The notes under the pieces are model-generated. The model worked only from the letters and a program-made list of their open reading frames with translations, made no database searches and was not told the origin of the DNA. The position numbers were made by a program, and so were the translations under genes. Shown in pieces: positions 46,152 through 55,538 of a stretch of DNA of 64,000 nt. The stretch is from CAMDHY01 sp046156265 (lineage in GTDB: Bacteria > Pseudomonadota > Alphaproteobacteria > Rhizobiales > Segnochrobactraceae): positions 62,001 through 126,000 of the forward strand of contig NZ_JAWDIR010000003.1 in NCBI RefSeq assembly GCF_046156265.1. The letters run 5' to 3'. The number at the start of each line of letters is the position of its first letter. Within the stretch, counting starts at the first letter, position 1.

Positions 46152-47266
46152 ACCCGCATCGGCATGAGCACGAAGAGCGCGCTCTCGTCGCCGCCGTCCT
46201 GGATCAGTGTCGGCGAACCCGGGTCGGCGAGGCGGAAGCGCATCGTGCCGCTGCCGATCTGGTCGGCGATGTCGAGCAGGTACTTGGCGTTGAAGCCGAT
46301 CTCCAGCGCCTCGTCCTCGTAGTCGGCGGGAAGCTCTTCCGTGGCCGAGCCGGAGTCCGGGTTGTTGACGGCGAGCACCAGCTTGCCCTCGGAGATCGAC
46401 AGCTTCACAGCCCGGCCGCGCTCGCTCGACACCGTCGAGACGCGGTCGACCGCAGTCTTGAAGTCGTCGCGCTCGACGGCGAGTTCCTTGTCGTTGCCCT
46501 GCGGGATGACGCGGGCATAGTCGGGGAACGTGCCGTCGATCAGCTTCGAGGTCAGCACCACCGTGCCGATCGAGATGCGCAGCTTCGCCTCCGACAGCTC
46601 CACCAAGGCGGTCGCCTCGGGGTCGTCGATGAGGTTCTTGATCTCGCCCACCGTCTTGCGCGGCACGATGACGCCCGGCATGCCGGCCGAGCCTTCCGGC
46701 GCGGCGATGTCGGCCTGGGCGAGGCGGTGGCCGTCGGTGGCGACGGCGCGCAGCGTCGGCCCGCCGCGGCCGTCGAGGGTGTGGAGATAGATGCCGTTCA
46801 GATAGTAGCGCGTCTCCTCGGTGGAGATCGCGAACTGGGTGCGGTCGATCAGCCGCCTGAGGTCGGCCGCCTTCATCTCGAAGCGGTGGGTGAACGGCCC
46901 GGCAGTGATGTCGGGGAAATCCGTCTCCGGCAGCATCTGCAGGCTGAAGCGCGAGCGGCCGGAGCGGATCGACAGGTTCGCCCCGTCGGGCGCCGTCTCA
47001 AGCGAGACCTGGGCGCCGTCCGGCAGCTTGCGGACGATGTCGTGCAGCAGGTGGGCCGGCACGGTGGTGGCGCCGGGCTGCTCGACCACCGCCGGTGTCG
47101 TCTCGGTGATCTCGAGGTCGAGGTCGGTCGCCTTCAGGCGCACCTCGCCGCCGTCGGCGCGCACCAGCACGTTGGAGAGGATCGGGATGGTGTTGCGACG
47201 CTCGACGACACGGTGCACGTGCGAGAGCGTCTTCAGCAGGTGAGCCCGCTCCAGGGTCGCGCGCAT
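46148..47266 (-). CDS. dnaN: DNA polymerase III beta sliding clamp
   Basis: Beta clamp of 372 residues. The three repeated domains are visible, with VVERRNTIPILSNVLV near the start, AVATDGHRLAQADI in the middle, and the C-terminal FVLMPMRV ending that is nearly invariant. It lies between dnaA and recF and overlaps recF by four bases. ATG at 47264-47266. Confidence 0.98.
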   Translation of the reverse strand: MRATLERAHLLKTLSHVHRVVERRNTIPILSNVLVRADGGEVRLKATDLDLEITETTPAVVEQPGATTVPAHLLHDIVRKLPDGAQVSLETAPDGANLSIRSGRSRFSLQMLPETDFPDITAGPFTHRFEMKAADLRRLIDRTQFAISTEETRYYLNGIYLHTLDGRGGPTLRAVATDGHRLAQADIAAPEGSAGMPGVIVPRKTVGEIKNLIDDPEATALVELSEAKLRISIGTVVLTSKLIDGTFPDYARVIPQGNDKELAVERDDFKTAVDRVSTVSSERGRAVKLSISEGKLVLAVNNPDSGSATEELPADYEDEALEIGFNAKYLLDIADQIGSGTMRFRLADPGSPTLIQDGGDESALFVLMPMRV

Positions 47267-47406
47267 CGATGTCGGTCCGTCTTCTGGGTCAAGAAAAGGG
47301 ACCGGCGCCGAGGACCAGCGCCGGGGGCGCCGAACCTGCCCGCTGACGACGCCGGATGCAAGGGGCGGCGTGGCGGGCGATCGGCCGACCCGGCGGAAAC
47401 CGCCGC

Positions 47407-49077
47407 TCAGCGCGACGGCTCGTCCTCGATCTGGCGCTTCAGGAGCTCGATGTCGTCGGCGAGACGGGTGTCCGTCTTGGCGAGCTCGTCGATCTTGCGC
47501 ACGGCGTGCAGCACCGTGGTGTGGTCGCGGCCGCCGAAGCGCCGGCCGATCTCCGGCAGCGAGCGCGGCGTCAGCACCTTGGCGAGATACATGGCGATCT
47601 GTCGCGGCCGGACGATCGCCTGGGTGCGCCGGGCGGAGACGAGATCGGTCTTCGGGATCGAGTAGTGGCGGGCGACGACGCGCTGGATGTCCTCGATGCG
47701 GACGCGCCGGGCCTCGCGCTGCTTCAGCAGGTCGCGCAGCACCGTCTCGGCCATCTCGATCGAGATCGGCGCGCCGGTCAGCTGGTTGTGGGCGACGAGG
47801 CGGTTCGCCGCGCCCTCGAGATCGCGCCCGTTGGTGGCGACGGCGCGGGCGACGAAGTCGATCACCGCCTCCGGCACCTCGACACCGGGGAAGGCGACGC
47901 GCTGGGCGGCGAGGCGCTGGGCGAGGATGCGCCGGCGCAGCTCTGCATCCGGCGGCATCAGTTCCACCAGCAGACCGCCGGCGAGGCGCGAGCGCACCCG
48001 CGCGTCGAGGGACTCGAGCTCGCTCGGCGGCCGGTCGCCGGCGACCACCACCTGGCGGGCGCCGTCGATCAGGGCGTTGAGGGTGTGGCAGAACTCGGCC
48101 TGGCTGCGGTCGCCCTGCAGGAACTGCATGTCGTCGATGATCAGGAGGTCGATCTCGCGCAGCGCGTCCTTGAAGTTCAGCGCCGTGTGGGCCTGCAAGG
48201 CGGCGACGAAGCGGTACACGAAGTGCTCGGCGGTGAGATAGAGCACCCGCCGGCCGCCGTTGCGCTGCGCCTCGCCGGCGATCGCCTGCAGGAGGTGCGT
48301 CTTGCCGAAGCCGACCGGCGCCTGCACGAACAAGGGGTTGAACGGCACCGCCTCGCCCGGACGGGCGCCGGCGACCTGCCGGGCGGCGGCGAGCGCCAGC
48401 GCATTCGTGCGCCCTTCCAGGAACGTGTCGAAGGTGAAGCGCGGGTCGAGCGGCGAGCCGGCGAGGGCGGACTCGCGTCCCCCGTCGCTGCGACCCGTGT
48501 CGGCGCGGCCACCGTCGTAGCGGCTGCCCTCGGAACGGGCGGCCGGCCGGGCGGAGCCACCGGTGCCTGACGTCGTCCGGCGCTGACCGTCGGAGCGGCG
48601 GGGCTCCGGCGCCGGCGCGCGCACCGCCACCGCCGCCGTCGGGGCGGCGACGGCACGGCCGCGGCCGGCGGTGCGCACGGCGATGTCGACACGCCGCACG
48701 CTGCCGCTCTCCACCCGCCAGAGCTCGGTGAGGCGGTCGCCGTAGTTTCCGTGAATCCACTGCTTGAGGAAGCGCGTCGGGACCGACAGGCGCAGCGCCG
48801 CGGCGTCGCAGTCCTCGAAATCGAGGCGAGCGAACCAGCTCGAGAACACCGCCTCGCCGAACTCGGCCCGGAGCCGTGCCTTGACGCGGTTCCAGATCTC
48901 GGCGGCGGGCTCCCCGGCGGGGGCCGCCTCAGCCGGGACCTCGGCGGAGGCGCCGTCGAGGGGGGCCTCGCCGCCGACGCTCCGGGCTTCGGACGCCGCG
49001 TCCTCCGGCACCGAGACCGGTCCCATCGCGCCCAGCGCCTCTCCGTCGTCCGATCCGTCGTCTGCGAAGCTGTCCAT
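47407..49077 (-). CDS. dnaA: Chromosomal replication initiator DnaA
   Basis: Initiator ATPase of 556 residues, longer than the usual 450-500. Residues 1-57 are an acidic low-complexity extension; domain I follows (IWNRVKARLRAEFGEAVFSS), then a long arginine-, proline- and serine-rich linker, the AAA+ domain with Walker A VGFGKTHLLQAI (canonical GLGKTHL) and Walker B LLIIDDMQFL, and the DNA-binding domain with GGRDHTTVLHAVRKI. The ATG at 49075-49077 is assumed; a start nearer domain I would shorten the extension but no better site is clear. Upstream is a rhodanese gene. Confidence 0.96.
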   Translation of the reverse strand: MDSFADDGSDDGEALGAMGPVSVPEDAASEARSVGGEAPLDGASAEVPAEAAPAGEPAAEIWNRVKARLRAEFGEAVFSSWFARLDFEDCDAAALRLSVPTRFLKQWIHGNYGDRLTELWRVESGSVRRVDIAVRTAGRGRAVAAPTAAVAVRAPAPEPRRSDGQRRTTSGTGGSARPAARSEGSRYDGGRADTGRSDGGRESALAGSPLDPRFTFDTFLEGRTNALALAAARQVAGARPGEAVPFNPLFVQAPVGFGKTHLLQAIAGEAQRNGGRRVLYLTAEHFVYRFVAALQAHTALNFKDALREIDLLIIDDMQFLQGDRSQAEFCHTLNALIDGARQVVVAGDRPPSELESLDARVRSRLAGGLLVELMPPDAELRRRILAQRLAAQRVAFPGVEVPEAVIDFVARAVATNGRDLEGAANRLVAHNQLTGAPISIEMAETVLRDLLKQREARRVRIEDIQRVVARHYSIPKTDLVSARRTQAIVRPRQIAMYLAKVLTPRSLPEIGRRFGGRDHTTVLHAVRKIDELAKTDTRLADDIELLKRQIEDEPSR

Positions 49078-49229
49078 CGTCGCCCTCGTCGCCACCGGCC
49101 CGTCCGCCGGTTCCGTCCCGTCTTCGATCGTGCTCTTCCCCCACACCCTCGCCGGCCCGTCACCGGGCCGGGTCACCGATCCCCTCCACCAGTCGTCCCT
49201 CTGGGCGGCAGCCGCCGCACGCCGTGGCA

Positions 49230-49676
49230 TCAGCTTTGCGCCCACGGAAGACCGCGGGCCTTCCAGCCGTCGACGCCGCCCCGGTGGCCCTCCGGGTCGA
49301 GCGGTCCCTCGAAGCCGTTCTCGATGTTGAAGGCCCGTGCGAAGCCGGCCGCGGTCAGCGCGATCGCCGCCGAGCGGCTGCGCACCCCGGACCGGCAGAG
49401 CAGCACCACCGGTGCATCCTTCGGCACGCCGTGATCGTCGAAGTGGCGCTCGACGGTGGCGACGAAGTCCGGCCGCGGGCCAGCCGAGGGGAACCCCTGC
49501 CACTCGACGAGCAGCGCCTGCTTGCCGAGCGGACGCAGATCCGGGGTGCCGACGAAGTTCCACTCCGCGACGGTGCGGACGTCGACCAGCATCGCCTTCG
49601 GATCGCCGGCGAGCAGGTCCCAGGCCTCATCCGGCGATATGTCGCCGGCATAGGAGTTCGCTGCGTCAGCAGGCAT
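49230..49676 (-). CDS. Rhodanese-like sulfurtransferase
   Basis: Single-domain rhodanese of 148 residues. DVRTVAEWNFVGTP is the first CH2 motif, and the active-site loop is CRSGVRS with Cys94. The family transfers sulfur or carries persulfide; a partner is unknown. A rhodanese next to dnaA is common in this order. ATG at 49674-49676. Confidence 0.92.
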   Translation of the reverse strand: MPADAANSYAGDISPDEAWDLLAGDPKAMLVDVRTVAEWNFVGTPDLRPLGKQALLVEWQGFPSAGPRPDFVATVERHFDDHGVPKDAPVVLLCRSGVRSRSAAIALTAAGFARAFNIENGFEGPLDPEGHRGGVDGWKARGLPWAQS

Positions 49677-50521
49677 AGTTGTTCCCCCGCGGTGCCGGGC
49701 ACCGCCGTCTTGCCAAGGATGGAAAGTGAGGTTTTCGTCGCGAGGGACGTACGAAAGGCGCTCGCTAAAGTCTAGTCCCTGCGTTCAGTTCGGTGCGCAT
49801 CTGGAAATTTCCTAATTTTGCTTAGGTTTCTGGACACCTGAACGCGAACAAATTGACTGCTCCGCCCAAAGTAGGCGTTGCAATTGGACTCAATGTTTGA
49901 TGAGCCGGGAGGCGCGCCCCCGATGGCTTCGAAAATACACAGAGGGGGGTGGTGCCGCAACAGAATGAATCGCCCCGCGACGGCCTCGCACACCCCCTCA
50001 CCGCCCAGCTGGGCCACCCTGGACGCGGTGGTCGCCGGGCAAAACGTGCAGACTCAAAGCCTTGCCATAATTGCCCTGCGGGAGAGTCGCCGGAGCACCG
50101 GAAGGTAAAAAAAATATTAGCCGGAAGCCTTGACTCGCCCCGCCGGGCGGCGGGCCTCGCCGGGCATGCGGGACCTGTCGCTAACGCCTTGCGGCGCCGC
50201 CTTTTTTCGAGTCAGCTCGAAAGCCGGCGAAGCACTGTGTGGCGCCTCGGCAAAGCTTAGCCACCTTTGCCTGTGGACGGCCGTGGACGGGGGCGTTCGG
50301 CCCTTGACTGGGGGCCCCGGCCCGGCTTAGCGCGCGCCCGATCCCGCCTCGTTAGGAGCCGTCTCCGTCGCCCGTCCGGGACCCCCCGCGACGCCTCCGT
50401 CCTGCCCTGTGCGCCCGGCGGGACGTGTGGCCAAGGAAGCGAGCCTGGACGCGCCCGCGCGTCCCGTGCGACGCGCCCCGGACCGTCCGGCGTCATCCGC
50501 CACTCTCGAGGCCGCGAACGC
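49677..50521. other. Gene-free region between the rhodanese and rpsT genes; possible replication origin
   Basis: No convincing gene in about 845 bases. It has AT-rich islands (49798-49830, and AAAAAAAATATTAG at 50107-50119), several TTGACT hexamers (49854, 50130, 50303) and weak half-matches to DnaA boxes on the minus strand (TCCACA at 50270-50275; TCCACG near 50284). A GCGGCGCCGCCTTTTTT run lies at 50191-50207. In some Rhizobiales the origin is in this position by dnaA; in others it is near hemE. I cannot confirm an origin here. Confidence 0.3.
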
Positions 50522-50553
50522 AAAAAGGCCCGGCGCGGGCCGGGCCTTGTTTT
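50522..50553. terminator. Bidirectional terminator after rpsT
   Basis: Perfect nine-base stem, AAGGCCCGG (50525-50533) with CCGGGCCTT (50540-50548), flanked by AAAAA on the left and TGTTTT on the right. On the minus strand the stem is followed by a T-run, as expected downstream of rpsT; it could also act on the plus strand. Confidence 0.85.
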
Positions 50554-50666
50554 GGCTTCAGTGCCACATTCGCCGGGCGTCACGTCGCGTCGGCGACAAC
50601 CCGGCATGCGGCCTCGACAGGGCAGGCAGCGACCGGACGTCGGGCGTCCGGTCGGAGAGCGCCGTG

Positions 50667-50936
50667 TCAGGCGGCGGCGATCGACTTCACGCGGGCGGAG
50701 AGCCGCGACACCTTGCGGGAGGCGGTGTTCTTGTGGACGATCCCCTTGGACGCGGCGCGCATCAGCTCGGGCTCGGCAGCCGCCAGGGCAGTCTTCGCGG
50801 CAGTCTGGTCGCCGGAGGCGATCGCCTCCTCGACCTTGCGCAGGAAGGTGCGCACGCGGCTGCGACGGCCCCGATTCTTCTCGGTGCGGGCCTCGATCTT
50901 GCGGGCCATCTTCTTGGCCGAGGACGTGTTCGCCAT
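50667..50936 (-). CDS. rpsT: 30S ribosomal protein S20
   Basis: Protein of 89 residues, highly basic. MANTSSAKKMARKIEARTEK, RSRVRTFLRKVEEAI and HKNTASRKVSRLSARV are the S20 family pattern. It binds 16S rRNA. It is divergent from rplS and ends upstream of a clear terminator. The rpsT-dnaA order is common in Rhizobiales. Confidence 0.97.
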   Translation of the reverse strand: MANTSSAKKMARKIEARTEKNRGRRSRVRTFLRKVEEAIASGDQTAAKTALAAAEPELMRAASKGIVHKNTASRKVSRLSARVKSIAAA

Positions 50937-51094
50937 GGTGATCCGGTGTCTCTGCGGTCAGGGGGTGCGGACAGGACTTGGCCCGGACGCACGCCGAATG
51001 CATAAGGGGGCAGCCACCGGCCGCCGTCGGCGCGGTCTATAGCGGCACCGGCCACGGGCGTCAATCCGCACGACATCGAGCCGTCACATCGGAA

Positions 51095-51121
51095 TCGACA
51101 AGCCTGTCGGATTCGTATAAT
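51095..51121 (+). promoter_or_regulatory. Candidate promoter of rplS
   Basis: A perfect -10 TATAAT at 51116-51121 with a -35-like TCGACA at 51095-51100 (15-base spacer, short). It lies about 110 bases before the rplS start. The strong -10 in a GC-rich background supports it. Confidence 0.5.
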
Positions 51122-51227
51122 GGCTCGCCCAGCTTTTTTCCAGTGATCGCATGCTGCCTCGGAAAACGTACGGACGACGCGGTCCGGGCGGGTGTGGCGT
51201 CCGGCGGCGAGTGAAGAGACGACAGTC

Positions 51228-51647
51228 ATGAACATCATCGACGAGATCAATAAAGAGCAGATGGCGGTGGTCACCGCCAAGCGCACCCTCCCGGCGTTCG
51301 CCCCCGGCGACACCGTGAAGGTGAACGTGCGCGTCACCGAAGGCACCCGCACCCGCGTGCAGGCCTATGAGGGCGTCTGCATCGCCCGCGGCGGCGCCGG
51401 GCTCAACGAGAGCTTCACGGTCCGCAAGATCTCCTACGGCGAGGGCGTCGAGCGCGTCTTCCCGATCTACTCGCCGATGATCGAGTCCGTCGATCTGGTG
51501 CGGCGCGGCAAGGTGCGGCGCGCCAAGCTCTATTATCTGCGCGGCCTGACCGGCAAGGCGGCCCGCATCGTCGAGAAGCGCGACAGCCGCGGCAAGACCG
51601 CGAACCTCGCCGCCAAGGCCGCTGCCCCGGTCGCCGCCGCCGAGTGA
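51228..51647 (+). CDS. rplS: 50S ribosomal protein L19
   Basis: Protein of 139 residues. MNIIDEINKEQMAVVTAKRT, FAPGDTVKVNVRV, GVCIARGGAGLNESFTVRKI and GVERVFPIYSP match L19. The C-terminal SRGKTANLAAKAAAPVAAAE is a low-complexity tail common in this order. ATG at 51228 chosen over an in-frame codon at 51192. trmD and rpsP are not adjacent in this window, though they often are in other bacteria. Confidence 0.97.
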   Translation: MNIIDEINKEQMAVVTAKRTLPAFAPGDTVKVNVRVTEGTRTRVQAYEGVCIARGGAGLNESFTVRKISYGEGVERVFPIYSPMIESVDLVRRGKVRRAKLYYLRGLTGKAARIVEKRDSRGKTANLAAKAAAPVAAAE

Positions 51648-51717
51648 GCGGACGGCGCGCCGCGGCCTGAGGCCGCGGCGGCAGCGACGATGCGGCGAAG
51701 ATTGTCGCAAGGCTTTC

Positions 51718-51756
51718 AGGCACCCCGCCTCTCCGGCGCGGGTGCCTTCCCTTTTC
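51718..51756 (+). terminator. Terminator after rplS
   Basis: AGGCACC (51718-51724) pairs with GGTGCCT (51741-51747), and the inner CGCC/GGCG adds to the stem; CCCTTTTCC follows. Typical intrinsic terminator, just before the MFS gene start. Confidence 0.7.
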
Positions 51757-51772
51757 CGGACGAGGGTGTGCG

Positions 51773-52987
51773 GTGCTGAGGCCGGGCTCGATCGCGCTCA
51801 CCGTCCTGCTCGCGCTCTTGACGGCGATCGGTCCGCTGTCGACCGACATGTACCTGCCGTCGCTGCCGCGCATCGTCGACGACTTCGGCTCGTCGATCGC
51901 CCGCGTGCAGCTGACGCTGTCGGTCTTCCTCGTCGGCTTCGCCACCGGCATGCTCGTCTACGGGCCGCTGGCCGACCGCTACGGCCGGCGTCCCATCCTG
52001 ATCGCCGGCCTGACGATCCTGCTCGTCGGCACGCTCGCCTGCGCGATCGCCCCCACCGTCGAGACGCTGATCGCCGGCCGCTTCATCCAGGCGCTCGGCG
52101 GCGCCGGCCCGGTGATCCTCGCCCGCTCGATCGTCCGCGACCTCTATGACGGCCCGCGCGCCGGCCAGGAGCTCGCCCGCATGGGCGCCATCATGGGGGT
52201 CGTGCCGGCGATCGCGCCGACCATCGGCGGCCTGCTCGACGGCATCGGCGGCTGGCGCTCCTCGTTCGTGTTCACCCTCGCCTTCGCCGGCTTCCTCGCC
52301 TTCGTGGCGGTGACGCGGCTGCCGGAGACGCGCGGCGGCGATCCGACGGTCAGGCTGTCGCCGGCCGGCATCGCGCGCGATTTCGGCGCGATCTTGCGCT
52401 CCGGCGCCTTCCGCGCCAACGTGGCGATCCTGTGCGCCGTCTATGCCGGGCTGTTCGCCTACATCTCCGGCTCCTCCTTCGTGCTGCAGGACCACTACGC
52501 CCTCGGGCCGCTCGGCTTCGGTCTCGCCTTCGGCGCCGGCGCGGTCGCCTTCACCGCCGGCTCGCTCGCCGGGCAGCGCATCGTCATGCGGCTCGGGATG
52601 TCGCGGGTGATGGGGCTCGGCACCGCGATGACGGCGCTGGGCGGCGCGCTGATGCTCGTCGCCACCCTCGCCGGCTCCGGCCACCCGACCGAGATCTTCG
52701 TGCCGATGATGGTCTATCTCGCCGGCCTCGGACTGGCGCTGCCGCAGGCGACGGCCGCGGCGATCGTGCCGTTTCCGCAGCGGGCCGGCAGCGCGTCGTC
52801 GCTGATGGGCTTCCTGCAGATGGTCGCCGGCGCCATCACCGGCATCGCCGTCGGCGTCTCCGTCGAGGCGGCCTGGTGGTCGCTGCCGGTCTATGTCGCC
52901 GCCCTCGGCTTCGCCGCCTTCGCGCTCTGGGCGACCACCCGCCGCGTCCGCGCGGCCTTGCCGGACCGCCGGCCCCCGTCCATCTGA
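51773..52987 (+). CDS. Bcr/CflA family multidrug efflux MFS transporter
   Basis: Transporter of 404 residues with 12 hydrophobic segments, starting with GTG. LSTDMYLPSLPRIVDDFGSS at residues 23-42 is the Bcr/CflA signature; GPLADRYGRRPIL is the MFS motif A between segments 2 and 3; GPVILARSIVRDLY follows. The family exports drugs such as bicyclomycin and sulfonamides using the proton gradient. Substrate here unknown. It lies alone between rplS and the helicase gene. Confidence 0.93.
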   Translation: MLRPGSIALTVLLALLTAIGPLSTDMYLPSLPRIVDDFGSSIARVQLTLSVFLVGFATGMLVYGPLADRYGRRPILIAGLTILLVGTLACAIAPTVETLIAGRFIQALGGAGPVILARSIVRDLYDGPRAGQELARMGAIMGVVPAIAPTIGGLLDGIGGWRSSFVFTLAFAGFLAFVAVTRLPETRGGDPTVRLSPAGIARDFGAILRSGAFRANVAILCAVYAGLFAYISGSSFVLQDHYALGPLGFGLAFGAGAVAFTAGSLAGQRIVMRLGMSRVMGLGTAMTALGGALMLVATLAGSGHPTEIFVPMMVYLAGLGLALPQATAAAIVPFPQRAGSASSLMGFLQMVAGAITGIAVGVSVEAAWWSLPVYVAALGFAAFALWATTRRVRAALPDRRPPSI

Positions 52988-53119
52988 GACGGGAACCGCG
53001 CAGGCTCCGGGCCGGCACTCCGCGGCGAGCCCGCCGCCACACCGCCGCTCGCATTTCCTGTATTCTCGGGCACCCCGGCGAATCGCCGCCGCCCGCTCCT
53101 CGGCGAAAGGCCGTCCACG

Positions 53120-55504
53120 ATGGCGTCACCCGCTGGCCGCGTGCCCCGCGTCCCAGACGACCCCCGCTTCCTGGAGACGGCGCCGCCGGTCCCGAAGGCG
53201 GGCGGCATCGCCGCCCGTGCGCTCGGCGCCGGCGCGCCGCGCTATCTCGACGGCCTCAACCCCGAGCAGCGCCGGGCGGTGGAGACGCTCGACGGCCCCG
53301 TGCTGGTGCTCGCCGGCGCCGGCACCGGCAAGACGCGCGTGCTCACCACCCGCATCGCCCACATCCTGGCGACCGGCCGCGCCGCCCCCTACCAGATCCT
53401 CGCCGTCACCTTCACCAACAAGGCGGCGCGCGAGATGCGCCACCGCATCGCCGCCCTGATCGGCCCCTCCGCCGAGGGGATGAGCTGGCTCGGCACCTTC
53501 CACTCGATCGGCACGCGCATCCTTCGCCGCAACGCCGAGCTCGTCGGCCTCCGGCCGGACTTCACCATCCTCGACACCGACGACCAGCTCAGGCTGATGA
53601 AGCAGCTGCTGCAGGCCGACGGCATCGACGAGAAGCGCTGGCCGGCGCGCCAGCTCGCCAACCTCATCGACGGCTGGAAGAACCGCGGCCTGTTGCCGCC
53701 TGCCGTGCCGCAGGGCGAGGGCCGGGCGTTCGCCGGCGGCAAGGGCCAGGCGCTCTACGCCGCCTACCAGGACCGCCTGAAGACGCTCAACGCCACCGAC
53801 TTCGGCGACCTGCTGGTGCTGCCGATCGAGGTGTTCCGCGCCCATCCGGACGTCCTCGCCGACTACCAGCGGCGCTTCCGCTACATGCTCGTCGACGAGT
53901 ACCAGGACACCAACACGGCGCAGTATCTCTGGCTCCGCCTGCTCGCCCAGGGGCAGTCGAACCTCTGCTGCGTCGGCGACGACGACCAGTCGATCTATGG
54001 CTGGCGCGGCGCCGACGTCGACAACATCCTGCGCTTCGAGCACGACTTCCCCGGCGCCGCCGTCATCCGGCTGGAGCGTAACTACCGCTCGACCGCGCCG
54101 ATCCTGGCGAGCGCCTCCCACCTCATCGCCAACAACAAGGGCCGCCTCGGCAAGACGCTGTTCACCGAGATCGTCGACGCCGACGCCGAGAAGGTCACCG
54201 TCGCCTCGGCCTGGGATTCCCAGGAGGAGGCGCGCGCCATCGGCGAGGAGATCGAGAGCCTGCAGCGCAAGGGCCACTCGCTGGACGAGATGGCGATCCT
54301 CGTCCGCGCCTCCTTCCAGATGCGCGAGTTCGAAGACCGCTTCGTCACCCTCGGCCTCGCCTACCGGGTCGTCGGCGGCCCGCGCTTCTACGAGCGTGCC
54401 GAGATCCGCGACGCGCTCGCCTACCTGCGCTGCACCGCCCAGCCGGCCGACGACCTCGCCTTCGAGCGCATCGTCAACACGCCGAAGCGCGGCCTCGGCG
54501 ACGCCACCGTCCGCCTGCTGCACGATACCGCCCGCGACCGCCGCGTGCCGCTGATGCAGGCGGCCGCCGAGATCGTCGAGACCGAGGAGCTGAAGCCGAA
54601 GGCGCGCTCGACGCTGCGCGACCTCTTGTCCTCGTTCGCGCGCTGGCGGGCGGCGCTCGAGCGGATGCCGCACGGGGAACTGGCAGAAATCGTGCTGGAC
54701 GAGTCCGGTTACACCGAGATGTGGCGGCAGGACCGCTCGCCGGACGCCCCGGGCCGGCTCGAGAACCTGAAGGAACTCGTCCGCGCCATGCAGGACTTCG
54801 AGAGCCTGCAGGCCTTCCTTGAGCACATCGCGCTCGTCGTCGACACCGACAGCGAGGCCGGCGTCCAGGCGGTGACGCTGATGACGCTGCACGCGGCGAA
54901 GGGGCTCGAGTTCGACACCGTCTTCCTGCCCGGCTGGGAGGAAGGGCTGTTCCCGCACCAGCGGGCGCTCGACGAATCCGGCCAGGCCGGCCTCGAGGAG
55001 GAGCGGCGCCTCGCCTATGTCGGGCTGACGCGGGCCCGCAAGCGCGCCCTCGTCTGGTTCGCTTCCAACCGCCGCATCCACGGCCTGTGGAACGCCTCGA
55101 TCCCGTCGCGTTTCCTCGACGAGTTGCCGGCCGACCATGTCGAGGTGCGCGAGCAGGGCGGCACCGGCGGCTATGGCGGCTATGGCCAGAGCCGCTTCGA
55201 CCGCATGGAGCCGTTCCAGTCGTCGCGCTACACGACCCCGGGCTGGGAGCGGGCGCGGGCACGGACCGGCGAGGCGGCCGCGAGTGGCACCCGGCCGGCG
55301 CCGGTGCGCCTCATCGAGGGCGAGATCGTCGCCCGTTCGGTGATCGAGGAAGCCGCGAAGTTCGCCGTCGGGACGCGGGTCTTCCACCAGAAGTTCGGCT
55401 ACGGGAAGGTGCTCTCGGTCGACGGCAACAAGGTGCGGGTCGCCTTCGAGAAGGCCGGCCCCGAGCCGAAGAAGGTGCTGGACTCGTTCCTCAGCCTGCC
55501 GTGA
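53120..55504 (+). CDS. UvrD/PcrA-type ATP-dependent DNA helicase
   Basis: SF1 helicase of 794 residues. LNPEQRRAVETLDGPVLVLA (Q motif), Walker A AGAGTGKTR with Lys71, LVDEYQDTN (motif II), GDDDQSIYGWRGA (III), LERNYRS (IV), VTLMTLHAAKGLEFDTVFLP (V) and EERRLAYVGLTRARKR (VI) are all present. The C-terminal 90 residues include a UvrD/PcrA-type beta domain, VFHQKFGYGKVLSVDGNKVR. This tail is typical of PcrA/UvrD, which work in nucleotide excision and mismatch repair. Confidence 0.95.
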   Translation: MASPAGRVPRVPDDPRFLETAPPVPKAGGIAARALGAGAPRYLDGLNPEQRRAVETLDGPVLVLAGAGTGKTRVLTTRIAHILATGRAAPYQILAVTFTNKAAREMRHRIAALIGPSAEGMSWLGTFHSIGTRILRRNAELVGLRPDFTILDTDDQLRLMKQLLQADGIDEKRWPARQLANLIDGWKNRGLLPPAVPQGEGRAFAGGKGQALYAAYQDRLKTLNATDFGDLLVLPIEVFRAHPDVLADYQRRFRYMLVDEYQDTNTAQYLWLRLLAQGQSNLCCVGDDDQSIYGWRGADVDNILRFEHDFPGAAVIRLERNYRSTAPILASASHLIANNKGRLGKTLFTEIVDADAEKVTVASAWDSQEEARAIGEEIESLQRKGHSLDEMAILVRASFQMREFEDRFVTLGLAYRVVGGPRFYERAEIRDALAYLRCTAQPADDLAFERIVNTPKRGLGDATVRLLHDTARDRRVPLMQAAAEIVETEELKPKARSTLRDLLSSFARWRAALERMPHGELAEIVLDESGYTEMWRQDRSPDAPGRLENLKELVRAMQDFESLQAFLEHIALVVDTDSEAGVQAVTLMTLHAAKGLEFDTVFLPGWEEGLFPHQRALDESGQAGLEEERRLAYVGLTRARKRALVWFASNRRIHGLWNASIPSRFLDELPADHVEVREQGGTGGYGGYGQSRFDRMEPFQSSRYTTPGWERARARTGEAAASGTRPAPVRLIEGEIVARSVIEEAAKFAVGTRVFHQKFGYGKVLSVDGNKVRVAFEKAGPEPKKVLDSFLSLP

Positions 55505-55538
55505 GCCGCCCCCGCCGCTGAGCCGGGTCGGCGCCCGC

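Noticed and set aside
49772..50017. Minus-strand frame of 81 codons in the gap before rpsT
   Set aside because: No ribosome binding site, no recognisable fold, and composition like non-coding DNA.
50191..50219. Terminator-like GCGGCGCCGCC with T-run and TCGAG/CTCGA hairpin
   Set aside because: The stem before the T-run is too short and there is no gene upstream on the plus strand for it to end.
53126..55387. Open frame of 753 codons opposite the UvrD-type helicase
   Set aside because: Antisense shadow with no motif; the helicase has every SF1 motif.
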